Source: Ilyonectria destructans (Eukaryota > Ascomycota > Sordariomycetes > Hypocreales > Nectriaceae). Taken from it: DNA of 64,000 bases. The position numbers and the translations under genes were made by a program. The notes below the pieces were generated by a model, which was not told the origin of the DNA, made no database searches, and worked only from the letters and a program-made list of their open reading frames with translations. Positions within the stretch are counted from its first letter, which is position 1; each line of letters opens with the position of its first letter. The stretch spans positions 1,240,001 through 1,304,000 of the forward strand of contig JAHEWK010000016.1 in the NCBI GenBank assembly GCA_020740775.1. Reading direction: 5' to 3'. Shown here piece by piece: positions 35,408 to 47,135 of the stretch.

Positions 35408-37563
35408 GGTGTAGTTGACTGAATGTCCAAAGCAGTGTTGAGTGAGGTGATATTCGTCAAAAGAAGAGGAAACAAGAAGTCTTTTAAAGCCGAATATTCC
35501 TTAGCATGTAACCTTTCATGTCCATCCCAGTTTATCAAATCTCTCCCGCGAGCCGAAATGGAGACACCGAGCAGCGGTCCGAACGACGTTCGATACAAAG
35601 ATCGAGAGGCCCTACCAACGGCACGGGTTGAGGTGACAGGGGAGGAGGATGGGGAGGGATAGGGGTCTGCCGAGGCAGCGTCGACAACGCTGCTGTCGCC
35701 AGCCCTAGAGAAAGTCATCCCGACTGCGCCCCCACAGCTACAATGGCAACCGCTCAGGACTACTGGCGCCGTTACCACCTCAGCACTCAAACCACCCCCA
35801 TGCGGGCCATGACGTGTACGTCTAAGAGTCTATGACGACAGCCTCGGTGGCTCAGAATGGTTGCCAGAGTGCTACGTAACACGGGGCTCACCGCCAGCGT
35901 CTATTCCCTTTCGGTCTCGCATTGCACGGAGATTTCGAACAGATCTCCGTCTTTCCGCCCTAGTTTCTGGGGGTAAAGGCCTGCTTCGCGGAGTGTTATG
36001 ACAAGTGAACCCCCCTTAGTGGCTGAAGGCGACGCCCCAGCCTAACCTGACCCGCTCGACACACATTAGCTAACAGGGTCAGCTAACCTCTGTACATCCT
36101 CTTCAGTAGGGTTACCTGACCGGCTCAGATAACATCTTCTTACCCGATCACACAATCTAAGGTGATCCCCACAGTACATCATGATGTGATCTTATCGTAA
36201 TCTATTCGATTCGATACCTTCCCATATATAATTTGCCCTCTCAGAGATGATGTATTTTTTCTAGATTGATAGAATAAGAACATGTAATAATGTACCGTTG
36301 GGATCAGCATATCTCTTTGACTGCTGAAATGCTGCCCCACAAGCATTTCAGCAGTCAAAGAGATATGCAACCAAGATCTAGATCTATCTTTAGCCATCTC
36401 CGTAAAATCGCCGAGCCGGAGAAAATTACGCCACCCGTGTCAGTCCCGAAACTCAATGCGCTCAAGGCTAACAATGAAAGACGACAGGTACTTTCATCAG
36501 CGATCAAATGCATGCTGTATGCTAATAGGCGGAATTCAAACAACTCATCTCCGGTCCATCATAATCAGAGAGGTTAGGGTCGCTGTCGGTTTCGGTTTCG
36601 CTCTCTATTCACTACAACAACGTAATAGAAACAGGATAAATAATTCCTAGCCACCCCAACTTGATCCCTTTAAGAACAGATCCTCATTCATTCATTTCCC
36701 ACGAACCCTTGCCTGACCTATTTCGATATGGGCACGTCTTGATGGATCATCCATCTGGCGACCAGTTACCCCACCCAGAGCTACCTCAATTGAGAGGACA
36801 ATCTCACTGAGAAGCGACTTGAGCTGTCAAAGCACCGAAATATGGGAGTTTAAGATGGATTTGTCTATTGGAACGTCTTGATTATTTGCTTGTTATTTCT
36901 CAAATGCGACCAGCTGATGGCATCATTGATTTTTCCAAAGGGTTGGCGCCAGATTCGCAAGCGTTGGGACGCAAACCTCCACTTGCCATAACCCCACGTC
37001 CGTGCTCTTGCGTACGGTGGAAGACGGGGAAGCCGAAAGCTATCCTTTCTTCATTTACCACACGTAAATCACGTGGGCCTACTTCGTGGATACTCCAAGC
37101 GCCCTCAGCCTCGTTGTGATTGCCACTGCCTACCAGACTCAGGCGTTCTTTGGAGCGACCGCGCCCACCTGAACGTGTTTCAGCCACGAAGCGCAGAGAG
37201 AGCGCTGCATATCGCCAAAAGCAGACAAGCGCTTAGTGATAAACGCCAATCAGCGGCCGAGATTCATCCGTGGCTGAGCAAATGACGTGCGCCAAGAAGG
37301 GCAATGCTGAGAATGTCGCATCATGGTCAATTGCGATAATTGCCATTCCCTCGTCGTTTGCTTGTATATAATCTGATGAGAACCTGGCCAAGAGGACACT
37401 ATCTCTGTGCATCTTCAAATACCACAATATTCTACCCATTTCATATCCAAAGCCAAAATACCCTCTTTGTGCATCTTGGCATACCCACCTCAATCTTCTC
37501 CGCATTTCCTCAAGATCTACAACCCAGTCAGCTTCACCGGCTAAACCTACGCTCATATTCAAG
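35408..37563. other. Intergenic region with hairpin
   Basis: About 2.2 kb with no supported gene. It contains the promoter of the FAD-linked oxidase on the left and a perfect inverted repeat at 36307-36368. Confidence 0.5.
36307..36368. repeat. Perfect 27-bp inverted repeat (8-nt loop)
   Basis: Arms at 36307-36333 and 36342-36368 are exact reverse complements, starting GCATATCTCTTTGACTGCTG, with the 8-nt loop GCCCCACA. Transcribed, it would form a strong hairpin. It could be a small-RNA precursor, a cruciform, or the remains of a foldback element. No gene is adjacent within 1 kb on either side. Confidence 0.85.
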
Positions 37564-38310
37564 ATGGGGAGCTCGCATTCGAAATTAACGACACCTCCCC
37601 AGATGTCGGTAGAAACTGCCAACCGAGGGTTCCCTAAAAGTTTTCGGCTATCATACAAGAAGGCTCTTTCCCGCAAGATGATAGTCTATCTCAGCGAACC
37701 CGACTCAGAACCTCTATTTGCCTTAAGCTCACCGGACGCCTGGTACACTGAGGTGGTCTTACATGAGGGCCCCACCACCGATGCCCCGCCGCTGGCTGCC
37801 CTCACTCAGGAAGGGAAAATGGGCATGGACTTTGCCATTCTTCTCCCACCCTTGGCGAGCGCAGGCATTACGGGCGGGAAAGAAATACTGCGATACCACG
37901 GTTCCTTGAAGAAGGAAACGTTCTGGTTTGGCATGCAAGTCGGAGAGGGTCATGGCCGACACCTCGAGAGGTTTGAGTGGCGCCGCTCACACGGGAGCGA
38001 GGTCAAGAGTGTCGGGCAATCGGGCTGGGGCTGGAAACTGGTACGACTGGGCAGTGGCACGGCCGGAGAAGGCGGCGAAGACGGCGCTTCTGACCGCGGA
38101 GACGGCTTCACCAAGGACGGCAAGGAGATTGTCGCTGTGTGGGCAGACGGGAAGGCCTTCAAAAGCATGACAAACATCGGCGAGTTCCAGTTCCGGGGCA
38201 GTGGAGCCACGGGGGAGCTTGGCATGCTCTGGGGTCTGACGGCCATCATGAGTTATGTCTGCATTTACGTCCACATCTCGCGGCAAAATGCTGCCGTTGC
38301 CGCGGCGTAA
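37564..38310 (+). CDS. Conserved fungal hypothetical protein, possible LURP-one/tubby-like fold
   Basis: 248 residues, single exon, starting at the ATG at 37564. The N-terminus MGSSHS fits the N-myristoylation pattern MGxxxS, suggesting membrane attachment. The body has YLSEPDSEPLFALSSPDAWYTEVVLHEGP, FWFGMQVGEGHGRHLERFEWRRS and KEIVAVWADGKA-type strands, which recall tubby/LURP-one-like beta barrels, but the match is only by eye. A hydrophobic segment near the C-terminus (GMLWGLTAIMSYVCIYVHIS) could be a membrane helix. Function unknown. Confidence 0.75.
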   Translation: MGSSHSKLTTPPQMSVETANRGFPKSFRLSYKKALSRKMIVYLSEPDSEPLFALSSPDAWYTEVVLHEGPTTDAPPLAALTQEGKMGMDFAILLPPLASAGITGGKEILRYHGSLKKETFWFGMQVGEGHGRHLERFEWRRSHGSEVKSVGQSGWGWKLVRLGSGTAGEGGEDGASDRGDGFTKDGKEIVAVWADGKAFKSMTNIGEFQFRGSGATGELGMLWGLTAIMSYVCIYVHISRQNAAVAAA

Positions 38311-38979
38311 GTTCCAGGGAGCGAAGGGTTCCATTCATACTACATATGTCATAATTAGCGTTTTAGGCGAAGGCTTTGAAAAGGATGCTTGGGCGATCAT
38401 TTCGAGACTGAGCTTCCCCTGGATTTTAACGACGTCATCCTTGTTCTGTGCCACTTGGTAATCGTTAGATAATAAAATACCCCGACTTTTTATACGAGCT
38501 CTCTGTTTGTGAAATATCAGAACATTATCGTTTGTTCGCTGACCTTATAACATTGTCACCTATTCTGCTGCTCGTCTCAAAAAATCGACGTCAGGTTACT
38601 TTGAGATTCCCTTGGACTCCCTATATCTTGGCAAAGACGTACCTGAGCGACGTCATCCTACACCGGTATTTTCCCGCCCCATCGTCAGTGGAACATTTTA
38701 TACCACCTGATCTCGTAAGGCTGGGGTCAATTGCACTACGAGTCAACTGACAGCGTAAGCGCGGTATTTTTTCTCAGCCAAGACTTCGTCCCCCATGTGC
38801 CAGCTCGGTATAGTTACCAGTTACGGTTATCTCGGCCGATGGGGAAGCTTGGCAGATGATTAGCCTGATCCTTGGCGAATCATACAAAACGAGGCCATGA
38901 CCATCCTGCGCCTGAGCCGCAACGCTGTACTTCGCCCCAGCCCTGCATTTTTAAGAAATATATTTTCTTGGCGTCCACA
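38311..38979. other. Intergenic region
   Basis: No gene recognised between the two conserved fungal proteins. Confidence 0.5.
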
Positions 38980-39948
38980 ATGCCCTCGACTACAGCGTAC
39001 TTTGGCGAGTTGGTGACGAACCTCGGCCCCCTGACGACGACCTTTACAGCTCCGGCCTCATGCGCAATGGCAACAGATCATTTTTATTATGGAAAAAATA
39101 GTTCTCTTGGGATAATCTACGGACAGCCGACCTGTGGATTCAAAGACTACGGCGATTGCATCCCATCTGGCTCCGCCTATGACTCCCTTGCCGCAAATGG
39201 GCTCAAGTCGGCAACTCAACCCTTCATCCATTATTACTCACCCGGGATAGTCTGCCCTTCGGGTTGGACTACGGCTGGAACTCTTGCTCATGCAAGCGGA
39301 ACCGGTCCTGTTACTGGATCCGGTGTCTTTACTCAGGATCCATACCCTGCTCAGATTGATGAGCTCCCCGCCATACAACTACCCGAGGCAAAGGTGTGGT
39401 CAGAGGTGTTGGCCGAATCCGAAACTCTTGCATTTTGTTGCCCTAGGTACATGATCTTTATTTAGCGGTCAGGTGTTGCAAAACGAAACTAACTAATTCC
39501 CAGCGGGTACTCCGGCTTTATCAACGGAGCTTGTTGGTCATCAGTTGGACCACGCGATGAGCTTGGCTACTCTTCAATCTGCATGATTTACTATCCACAG
39601 GAAGCTCTCGTCACTATTGAAACTCTCGATGGATCTACCTGGACACCTCCACTGATCTCGTTAACTCCAGTAACAAATGACTGGGAAACCGAGACGGGTG
39701 TATTGGCCACCAATACCGCGGATACCTACTATGATAACGACTTGCAAATCCACACCATGATTCCTGCCGTACCGCTTGTGTACCAAGCCACTGATATCGC
39801 CGCGGCGGAAACCAGTGACGGCGGTGATAGTGCCGATGATGATGATGATAGTGCAGCCCCAAGAACTTTGGCTGGGCCTGCATCCCTACAGCTGCTCACA
39901 GTTTTGGCGAGTATGCTTGCTGGGGCCGGACTGTTGGCGCTTTGGTAA
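38980..39948 (+). CDS. Conserved fungal hypothetical protein with hydrophobic C-terminus
   Basis: 303 residues. Exons are 38980-39446 and 39504-39948, with a 57-bp intron in phase. The N-terminal part has YGQPTCGFKDYGDCIPSG, YYSPGIVCPSGWTTAG and FCCP, a cysteine pattern seen in a family of fungal proteins of unknown role. A short acidic linker (SADDDDDSAAP) precedes a C-terminal hydrophobic stretch (LQLLTVLASMLAGAGLLALW) that ends the protein, which could be a GPI-anchor signal or a tail anchor. No N-terminal signal peptide is visible from this start, which argues against a simple GPI protein unless an upstream exon was missed. Confidence 0.7.
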
Positions 39949-40058
39949 ATAAGAAATTCGGGCTCTATATGCTCAATAGCATGTGCAGATTTAATCTTGT
40001 AAAATAGAACAGTAATTTGCGAAAGAGCAAATTCGAAGGGTATTGCTCAAAATATAAT

Positions 40059-40360
40059 GAGTATTGCTATTCGCACACAGGTACAAGCTTCTTTACTAAA
40101 GCATCAGCTTAACTAAGGTACCTATCTGCCTTATGTATAAGGTAGTCAAAGGTAGTACTAAATATCTATCTTTCTTATTAAATTAGATCTAAGGAATAAA
40201 ATAAAATATTATTTAATATAAAAAATAAGTACTAAATATTAGTCTTTAGAAACAGTATCTTTTAAACTTCTCTAGGATGATATTATATGATTGTGGGTAG
40301 GATTAAGAATATAGTTATATGTGCAAATAGCAATAGGTATATGTGAGAATAGCAATACTC
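40059..40360. mobile_element. MITE copy 2 (non-coding, 302 bp)
   Basis: It begins GAGTATTGCTATTCGCACAC and ends with the inverted GAATAGCAATACTC, the same ends as the element at 26779-27298. It is flanked by identical AATATAAT at 40051-40058 and 40361-40368 (8-bp target duplication). The interior is very AT-rich and shorter than in copy 1. The right end contains the terminal motif twice (40325-40336 and 40345-40360), suggesting slippage or nested insertion. Confidence 0.88.
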
Positions 40361-40368
40361 AATATAAT

Positions 40369-41229
40369 AAGCTTTGGCTTGTGACTCTACGTCAGGCTCT
40401 ACATCTTACGTGATACAACATAGAGACAGGACCAGTACGGTGAATGGAGCACAGCTTGCAACCGCTCCTGACAGGCCATTGGACCAAGTCTACCCACCTC
40501 CTGGAGGCTTTTGCTGAGACATACACTAAATTAGAGCACTACACGCCCATACATATGCTCCGCTAGGTCTCAGACGGAAACCTGTGTTAGGCCAGTTGAA
40601 GACGGTATTTCTCACATATGCCGGCCTACCTAGTACAAAGAACTGACCCGGGACCTGGATAGCTTAAGGGCACATGAAGGAAAGATGTGGCAGCTCTTGC
40701 ACTGGAATTGGACGGAGGGCCTCAACTATACCCCGACGACTTGTCGTTAAGGGGCAATCAGATCGTCCCCTTTCAAAGCCCAGCACATCAATGCAAGATC
40801 CGCCCGAACATCCACAATGTGGGTGCTCATCGTATCGCCCTTGCATTAGGCCCCCTCGATCAAGACGGGCCGATCGCCGATGACTGGCGACCGGAACCAA
40901 GACATTCTCTGCCGCTGTGGGGATTGACAGGGGATCGCCATCTTGCCAGCGTATCGGGTTGACGGATTACATTGACTAGATGCAGTGGTCAATCGCACAG
41001 CTCCCGCCACACCGTCAGAATGTGTTCCGGGAGAGATAATGCGGCCCGAGAAACGGGAAGTATGAGGCGAGGGCTTGGGCGAAAGCCCAGCTGAGGTCTG
41101 AGTACAAATAGAGACCGACCGACTCTCTTGCTCGCCCTCGCTTTTGTTTTCCATCCATTTCCTGCATGATACACCTAAATTGACGTCTACCCAGTCAATC
41201 TTACCAATTCTATACATCTTCACAGAATC
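40369..41229. other. Intergenic region
   Basis: Promoter side of the small secreted protein gene; no other gene seen. Confidence 0.5.
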
Positions 41230-41754
41230 ATGTATGCCACCAGAGTTCTCAAACTGCTCATAGCCCTCGCGGCTGCCGGCACTGTCGCTGCCGAGTGCTA
41301 CGACGAGAAGCCCGCCCTCCACTGCTACAACGGCCCTGACGACACCCACCAAGACCTCACGGTTGAGGATATCACCTACATCGGCGATGCTCTCCGCGCT
41401 TACGGCCGTGAGATCGAGGGAGGTCGCTACTACACCATGACGGCCCAGCACGCCCCCAACTGCGCTGAGTGGGCGCTCTTCACCCAGGGCTCAGTTGTCG
41501 CCCTTGCCAAGCACATCGGGTCCGACAAGGACTCATCAGTCCTTTTCGAGGATATCGCCAACACCATCGATGGCGGCCAGGAGCGCGACCAGGTCGGCCC
41601 CGCTCTGATTCAGTGCTTGGCGGCTGGAGGTCGCGCAGGCGTTATATTTAACTCATCGGACGCGGGTTACAACACCAAGGAGTACCTCGACAAGGGCTAC
41701 ACTCCCCAGGGAATTCTGATTAAGCTTGTTACCACCGAAACGGATGAGCTGTAA
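41230..41754 (+). CDS. Small secreted cysteine-containing protein (effector candidate)
   Basis: 174 residues, single exon. A clear signal peptide (MYATRVLKLLIALAAAGTVAA) is followed by a mature domain of about 153 residues with four cysteines (ECYDE, LHCYNG, NCAEW, IQCLA), enough for two disulfides. Other motifs are VEDITYIGDALRAYG, FEDIANTIDGG and GYTPQGILIKLV. I do not recognise an enzyme domain; the layout loosely resembles fungal Ecp2/KP4-like small secreted folds but the similarity is too weak to name. Codon use is GC-ending, as in strongly expressed fungal genes. Function unknown. Confidence 0.82.
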   Translation: MYATRVLKLLIALAAAGTVAAECYDEKPALHCYNGPDDTHQDLTVEDITYIGDALRAYGREIEGGRYYTMTAQHAPNCAEWALFTQGSVVALAKHIGSDKDSSVLFEDIANTIDGGQERDQVGPALIQCLAAGGRAGVIFNSSDAGYNTKEYLDKGYTPQGILIKLVTTETDEL

Positions 41755-41957
41755 GGGCGTGGTGTCATTTAGGATGAGATAATACGCGGGTGCGAATGGA
41801 GAGATGAAATACGGCATCTGCAATTGAATCACAACGCAAGGTCTTGTTGAGTTCTGTGCCATTCCTTGACTACTTTAATCCAACCGCCCCAAGAACTTCT
41901 TCCATGCGAAGTGCTCGATGAAACCAATCATCCGCCTAGTGTCCAAATCGACCAGCT

Positions 41958-42757
41958 TTAAGCAGAGGAAAAGTCCTTGTAGCCCACACCCTTGACAAAT
42001 GCCTGCTGCCACGGCCCCTGCGACTCTCCCTCGGCAAGTTCCACATAAAACTTCCCGTGGGCTTCTCCATCAACAGAGAACGCAGCCGACCCATCAGGCT
42101 TGCGCTCGTCCGCATAATAGAACCTACACTAGTTAGTTTCAGCTATTCAATGACTCTGGACAATGCCACGTACTTGTATCCTCGATCTTGGTATGCCGCT
42201 GCGGCTGACTGGACGATGTGCGCTGTCGCCGACTTGCCGACGCCCAAATCGAGGAGCGGGCCCATTACAGTGGTGTTCAAGATGTTGCCGGTGTAAATGA
42301 AGGTCTTGGATGCGGAGCTGGGGAGCTTCGCGAAGCCAATGGCGGCCTGTTGTGCCGCGACGAAGGCGCTGGTGGTGTTGATGTTAAAATCCCGAGTGAA
42401 GTCGGCCAGCCCAAGCGCGAGCGGGTCATTGGGAGGGTTTGGCGTCACTGCGGCGACTATCCAACTGATTTCAGTACCTACTCACAAAAGTTTTATGCAG
42501 TATCTCTTACCATTGTGGACGACAACGCTCGGGTGATCACCCAGCACTGTCTTGACCTTCGAAAAGGCACTGATGACGGCGTTTGGATCCGACAAGTCGC
42601 CGGCGATGTTGAGTTGATCAGGAGTGCTGTCTGCTTCCTTCAGCTTTCTCGAGACAAGAGCGGCCTTGTAGCCCTTTGCAACGAAGGCCCGAGCTACATG
42701 CTGGCCAATATTGGGCCCAGCACCGAGGATGAGAACGATGGGAGCGACAGCAGACAT
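41958..42757 (-). CDS. Divergent SDR-like protein lacking the usual catalytic tyrosine
   Basis: 231 residues. Exons are 42757-42511, 42456-42174 and 42123-41958, all in phase. The Rossmann start VLILGAGPNIGQHVARAF and the NAD(P)-site strand VSRKLKEA are clear. Where classical SDRs have Tyr-x3-Lys this protein has LGVGK, so the Lys remains but the Tyr is replaced by Leu. It may bind cofactor without standard catalysis or use another residue. The C-terminus (KFYYADERKPDGS, VKGVGYKDFSSA) is shared by a group of fungal SDR-like proteins, from memory. No partner gene is adjacent. Confidence 0.82.
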
Positions 42758-43680
42758 GGTGATTATTTTGAGTAGGTGATGTTGATGATGTGATTCGAAA
42801 GTGAATAGAATTATTATACACTATCTCGCGACGGAATCGTCCCTATATACGAGGCTGAAGATTGCTCCTATTCTAGATACTCTGGATACTCTACAGAGCT
42901 ACTGCAGTGTTGATAATCAGAGGTTGAAAGGTAAGGCTGGAACGGATTTGTAATCTCACACCCGCGCGCAAGGTGTGGAATCATGGTATCCCTCTGCGGA
43001 TAACCGCGTGTGCGATTATCAATCTCGGTGCAATCGGCGAAGATGAACAAACAAGATTGGCTAGATTTAAGGCGGGGTAGCAATTGTGCCCGCGACAGCC
43101 AGTTAGGGGGAGACGCTATGCATCATGGGAGTATACCCAGCCAAGACGTCATTTCAGCCTCATCAGTGTTTGTGTAGTTGTAACCGCTCCACGAGGGGTC
43201 ACCGTATGGGATTTTAGATCGTTGCATTTACTAACGATAACAGTCATCTCACGGTGCATTCGCGAGTTGACTATGCCTTTGCCCGCATCGTTGCCCTACA
43301 CCTTGGGCTCTGTTCGTGAAGCACTCTGGGCCGATGTAGGATGGCCGTCGCGCGCGGTAACTCTATTGTAAAGTGGGACGGCCCAGCGCGCGCGGCTGTG
43401 GATGGTTGCAGTGGTCGGGATCGTCGCAGGGTACAGGCATCCTACGGTCTTGATCTTGTACCCAGCGAGAAGAGGGACGTCGCATTCAGGATCCCATGTC
43501 AGGCGGTGAGTAGATCCTCTGTCCTCTGACTTTCCCAGCGCATCTTGTTCACTCCCATAGAAGCATCTTGGTCATAATGATTTTCTAAAATGATGCCAAA
43601 TAGGGTTTCAATGATAATTAATGAGACTGTAGATTATCTGCTGCGTTATCCTTCGACTAGATCAATGGGTGTCATTTTAC
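42758..43680. other. Intergenic region
   Basis: No gene recognised; promoter of the SDR-like gene on the left, 3' flank of the glucosyltransferase gene on the right. Confidence 0.5.
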
Positions 43681-46543
43681 TCATGCAGGCCGCATCGACT
43701 TCCACCTCTCAGCTACAAGTTCCTTTTCCTCTGCTGTTCCATTTCGGAAGTCCATTATTCCCTGACGAAGTCTGATCAACAAGATTTCAGCCTTCAGCTT
43801 CGTAAGGTGATGCCGCGTAATTTCCTTTTCGATTCCCTTGAGCGTATAGCCTGGCAAACCGAACATTGCTGTAATCATGTAAGCATCATGTCTGTTCTCA
43901 TGTTTCCTATACCAGATGTGCATCCTGCTCGGGAACACAACGGTAAAGAGGAGGAAACTTACCAGCACCGACGTTGTAAAATAGCCCGACACCACCGTTC
44001 CATACGCCCTTGCCAAAGCCTTTCGCACCCTCGGCCTTGGCGCCCTTGTAAGGTTTGGTAACAATTCCACTGAACGCATCCCATAGCCCAAAGGCAAACT
44101 CCTTTCCTGATGCCCGCAGACCGCTTCCAAAGCCGGTGATCTCATCACGTCTTCGCACCTCACTCGCGTTCATGGTGTAAGAGGGGTAATTGTGGAAGCC
44201 GTTGGCAACGTTGTAGAACATGGCAACGGGAACCTTGAGACCCGCCTTGGCAACATCGGCCGTGAATCGCCCCGTGGCGCGTACGATGTAAAAGGCCGGG
44301 CCGTGTCGACCCTCTTCCTGGGCTTTCCAGCTGGCCTTCCGCTTCTCATGCCGTGTGGGTGCTCTTTTAAGCCTATCAGCAAGAGTGTCACCGGGGCGGA
44401 ACGACTTGTGGGCCATTTTGTGGGCCAAGGTTTCCATATCCGTGGGTGTAAGGAGAGTTGGGTCAGGGAGGGTGCGATCCTGGGGTTGGACTGGTTTCGT
44501 TGACCCGGTAATAGTTTCCTGGTCAACATCTGTGCTCGCAGTTATAGTTGTCTGATCTTCGTCCCTGGTTGTCTCTGACGAGAGCGGTGCGGACGTTGTT
44601 TCCTTTGACGGCTTTTTTGACCGAGGTCGGTTCTTCAAGCGGGACGAGTAAGTGATACCCGCCGAACCTAGTGTCGTCACGAAATTTGAAGCCGCAGCCA
44701 CCACACCAATGATGGGGTGCTCAGCCCCTTCATCAACATACCAGTGCTTGTGTCGTAGGGGTTTAACGTCTCGCGGTTCAATGAAGCCCTTTGTGACGAG
44801 ACACGCTAGGGCAAAACCGCTGAGATGCGCCCCAGTTGCCTTGTGGCGCCAGACAGCGAGCCTCTCAGGGGACATGTCGCACCGGAATACATCCAAGCCC
44901 AATTGCTCCTGGAAATCACCGGCTGTCTCGCCTGCCCCGTCCTCGGAGGCAATGCGATCCGCCATCTCCTGCACGGCGCCCTGAATCTCTGGCTTCAGAG
45001 CAAAGGTGATGCTGCTGGCCAAGCTCTCCGCCGTCATCTCCTTGAAGGGGACCGGGGTCGGACCACCGCCCGCCCGTGCGATCATCTGGCCCCAGAAGGG
45101 CTGGTCACCGAAGAAAGGAACGACAACCGTGGGCCGGCCGGCTGCAATGCCGGCGGCTGTTGTACCGGCGCCGCCATGATGGACAACGGCGGAGACGCGT
45201 TGGAAGAGCCAGTCGTGCGGGCAATTGCCAATGAAGTACACGTCATCAGAGATATCATCATCAGTGCCGCCAACGCTACCCCAGCCCTTGGAGATGATAG
45301 CGCGGACGCCAGAAATTTCAACGGCGTCGAGAATTAGTTGAGTGAGTGCAATTGGGTCGTCGACGACGATGGATCCGAACCCGATGTATATCGGAGGAGG
45401 CCCACTTTCCAAGAACTCGACCAAATCCGGAGGTGGAGTGTAAGAATTAGCTAAAGACAGAAAAGAAAAGCCGGTGATGTTGATATGAGACCCCCAGTCA
45501 GCTGGTTTCGGTATCAAGGACTGAGACCAGAGATAGCTGTACGGGACACGAAGTCGGGGTAGTAGCTGATATCCCCACAAAGGGCTGATGGGGTCGAGAT
45601 GTAAGATTTGGGTGCGAAATTTGTTAATCAAGTCGCCCAGCCTGTACGAATATCACCGGTCAGCATCTAACTTGAACGTATGTGCGGGGTAGGTAACAGA
45701 CCCTTGCCATGTCAGCAGCTCCATCATCATGAAGGACAAATAGTTGGCGACAGCGGTATCTGCATCGCCGTAGGTCATGGAAGCCAAGGGATGCGAAAAC
45801 TTCTCCGTCGGCGACCAGGGCATGGTGAAGACCATGTGAAGCGGGATGCCCAACTTCTCGGCGCAATGGATGTGCGCCATCGAGGGCGGATTGGCCAGGA
45901 TAGCGTCGGCTATGAAGAGATCCTGTGGCGCCCGTACTTTGGCAGCCGTCACTCGTTCTCCCATGCCGTTTCCAGCCTCGATGCAACTCCGCCAGCACCC
46001 GTAGATGATTTCCCACATCTCTTTGCGTCGTTTCCCAATGTCGCCGGCCTTGACGCTTTCCCGGTTGGGCAGCAACCCGGGGTTCTTGACCATGTAGGCC
46101 ATCAGCGCCTCGGGATCGCCGCCGATGCTGAAGAACTCAATGCCCTGGGACTCGACGAAGTCCTTGAAGACGGGGTGCGTGCAGATGCGCACCCGATGGC
46201 CGTACGGCGGGCTGGAAAGCAGCTGCGCGATGGGGATGAAGGGCTGCACATCGCCTCGTGACCCGACGATATGGATGGCGATGTTCAGGCGTGGGCTCAA
46301 CGTTGGCTTTGGCGGTTCTGGGACGACGACGCTGCTGTATCTCCTCGGCTTGGGACGCTCCAAGGGCACCGCAAGCGATCCTTGAGCCCGCCTGCACCAT
46401 GCTGCCAACGATTCCGGGCTTTCGTGGAACTGGACGTTGACGCGACCATCGGTGCCGACATTACCGGAGGTGACATGCTTGGTGTCGGAATCGCCGATTG
46501 TGAGGTTGCCCAGTCCATTGGACTTGGTGCGACTGAGGTCCAT
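43681..46543 (-). CDS. GT28-type UDP-glucose:sterol glucosyltransferase-like protein
   Basis: 902 residues. Exons are 46543-45702, 45641-43963 and 43868-43681, all in phase. The N-terminal Glyco_transf_28 domain begins near residue 86 (LNIAIHIVGSRGDVQPFIPIAQLL). The UDP-sugar-binding half has IYIGFGSIVVDDP, NCPHDWLFQRVSAVVHHGGAGTT (about residue 435) and GRPTVVVPFFGDQPFWG, the sterol glucosyltransferase signature. The family transfers glucose to sterols such as ergosterol. No PH or GRAM domain precedes it, unlike Atg26. A long C-terminal extension ends with GIVTKPYKGAKAEGAKGFG and KGVWNGGVGLFYN, which resembles the lipid-associating C-terminal motif of VPS13-type proteins. It is transcribed divergently from the DUF2985 gene. 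Confidence 0.9.
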
Positions 46544-47135
46544 GCTGAATGAGTGTGATGCTCAATCGATGCGAGGATGAAGGTGGACGCGATGGAGCCA
46601 AGACGTCAGATGTCAGCAAAGCAAGGTTAACTCCGAGGATTGGCGACGTGAGGAGAAACAAAACGGCAGAAATGACTGGAAGTCGGGGATAAGCGCGCCA
46701 TGCAGTGGTGAGATTGAGTGCGGAGGTGATGGTTTAAAACGTCACAGCGCGGTTGCGGTGGTGGGCGCTCAGCTCTGATGAAGCATCACCCGCTCTCACA
46801 ATACAATCGTCGTCGCGCCAGGTACCGCCAGCCAAGCCAGCAGAAGTCGAGTGTCTTTTGAATACGAGCGTATTGCGATCAGCGCGTCCGTCTCCTGTGA
46901 TTGAGGAAAGCTCGTCGGAGGGATTTGAGTTTAATTAGGTCGAACTTGAGCTGGCGTCGTGGCGACGGATTCGGCCCTGCAGCTATCGCTTTCGCTTCCC
47001 CCGGAGCGGACTTTTACGGGACCCGACGCTCCGCGATCAGAAGCGCATTTCTCGTCTTTCTCGTCTTTCTCGTTTTCCGACAAGGCCGACGGCAACAACA
47101 TCGACATTACATCATTTATTCGCCGACCCGTCGCC
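46544..47135. promoter_or_regulatory. Shared divergent promoter region
   Basis: 592 bp between the start codons of the glucosyltransferase and the DUF2985 gene, which are transcribed away from each other. No individual site is named with confidence. Confidence 0.5.

Noticed and set aside
36040..36290. Possible solo LTR fragment
   Set aside because: GGTCAG/TAACC-like repeats and a TATA-like box are present, but no matching second LTR, terminal TG..CA pair or target duplication could be defined.
46959..47135. 59-codon upstream extension of the DUF2985 gene
   Set aside because: No ATG; it begins with GTG and lies in the divergent promoter.
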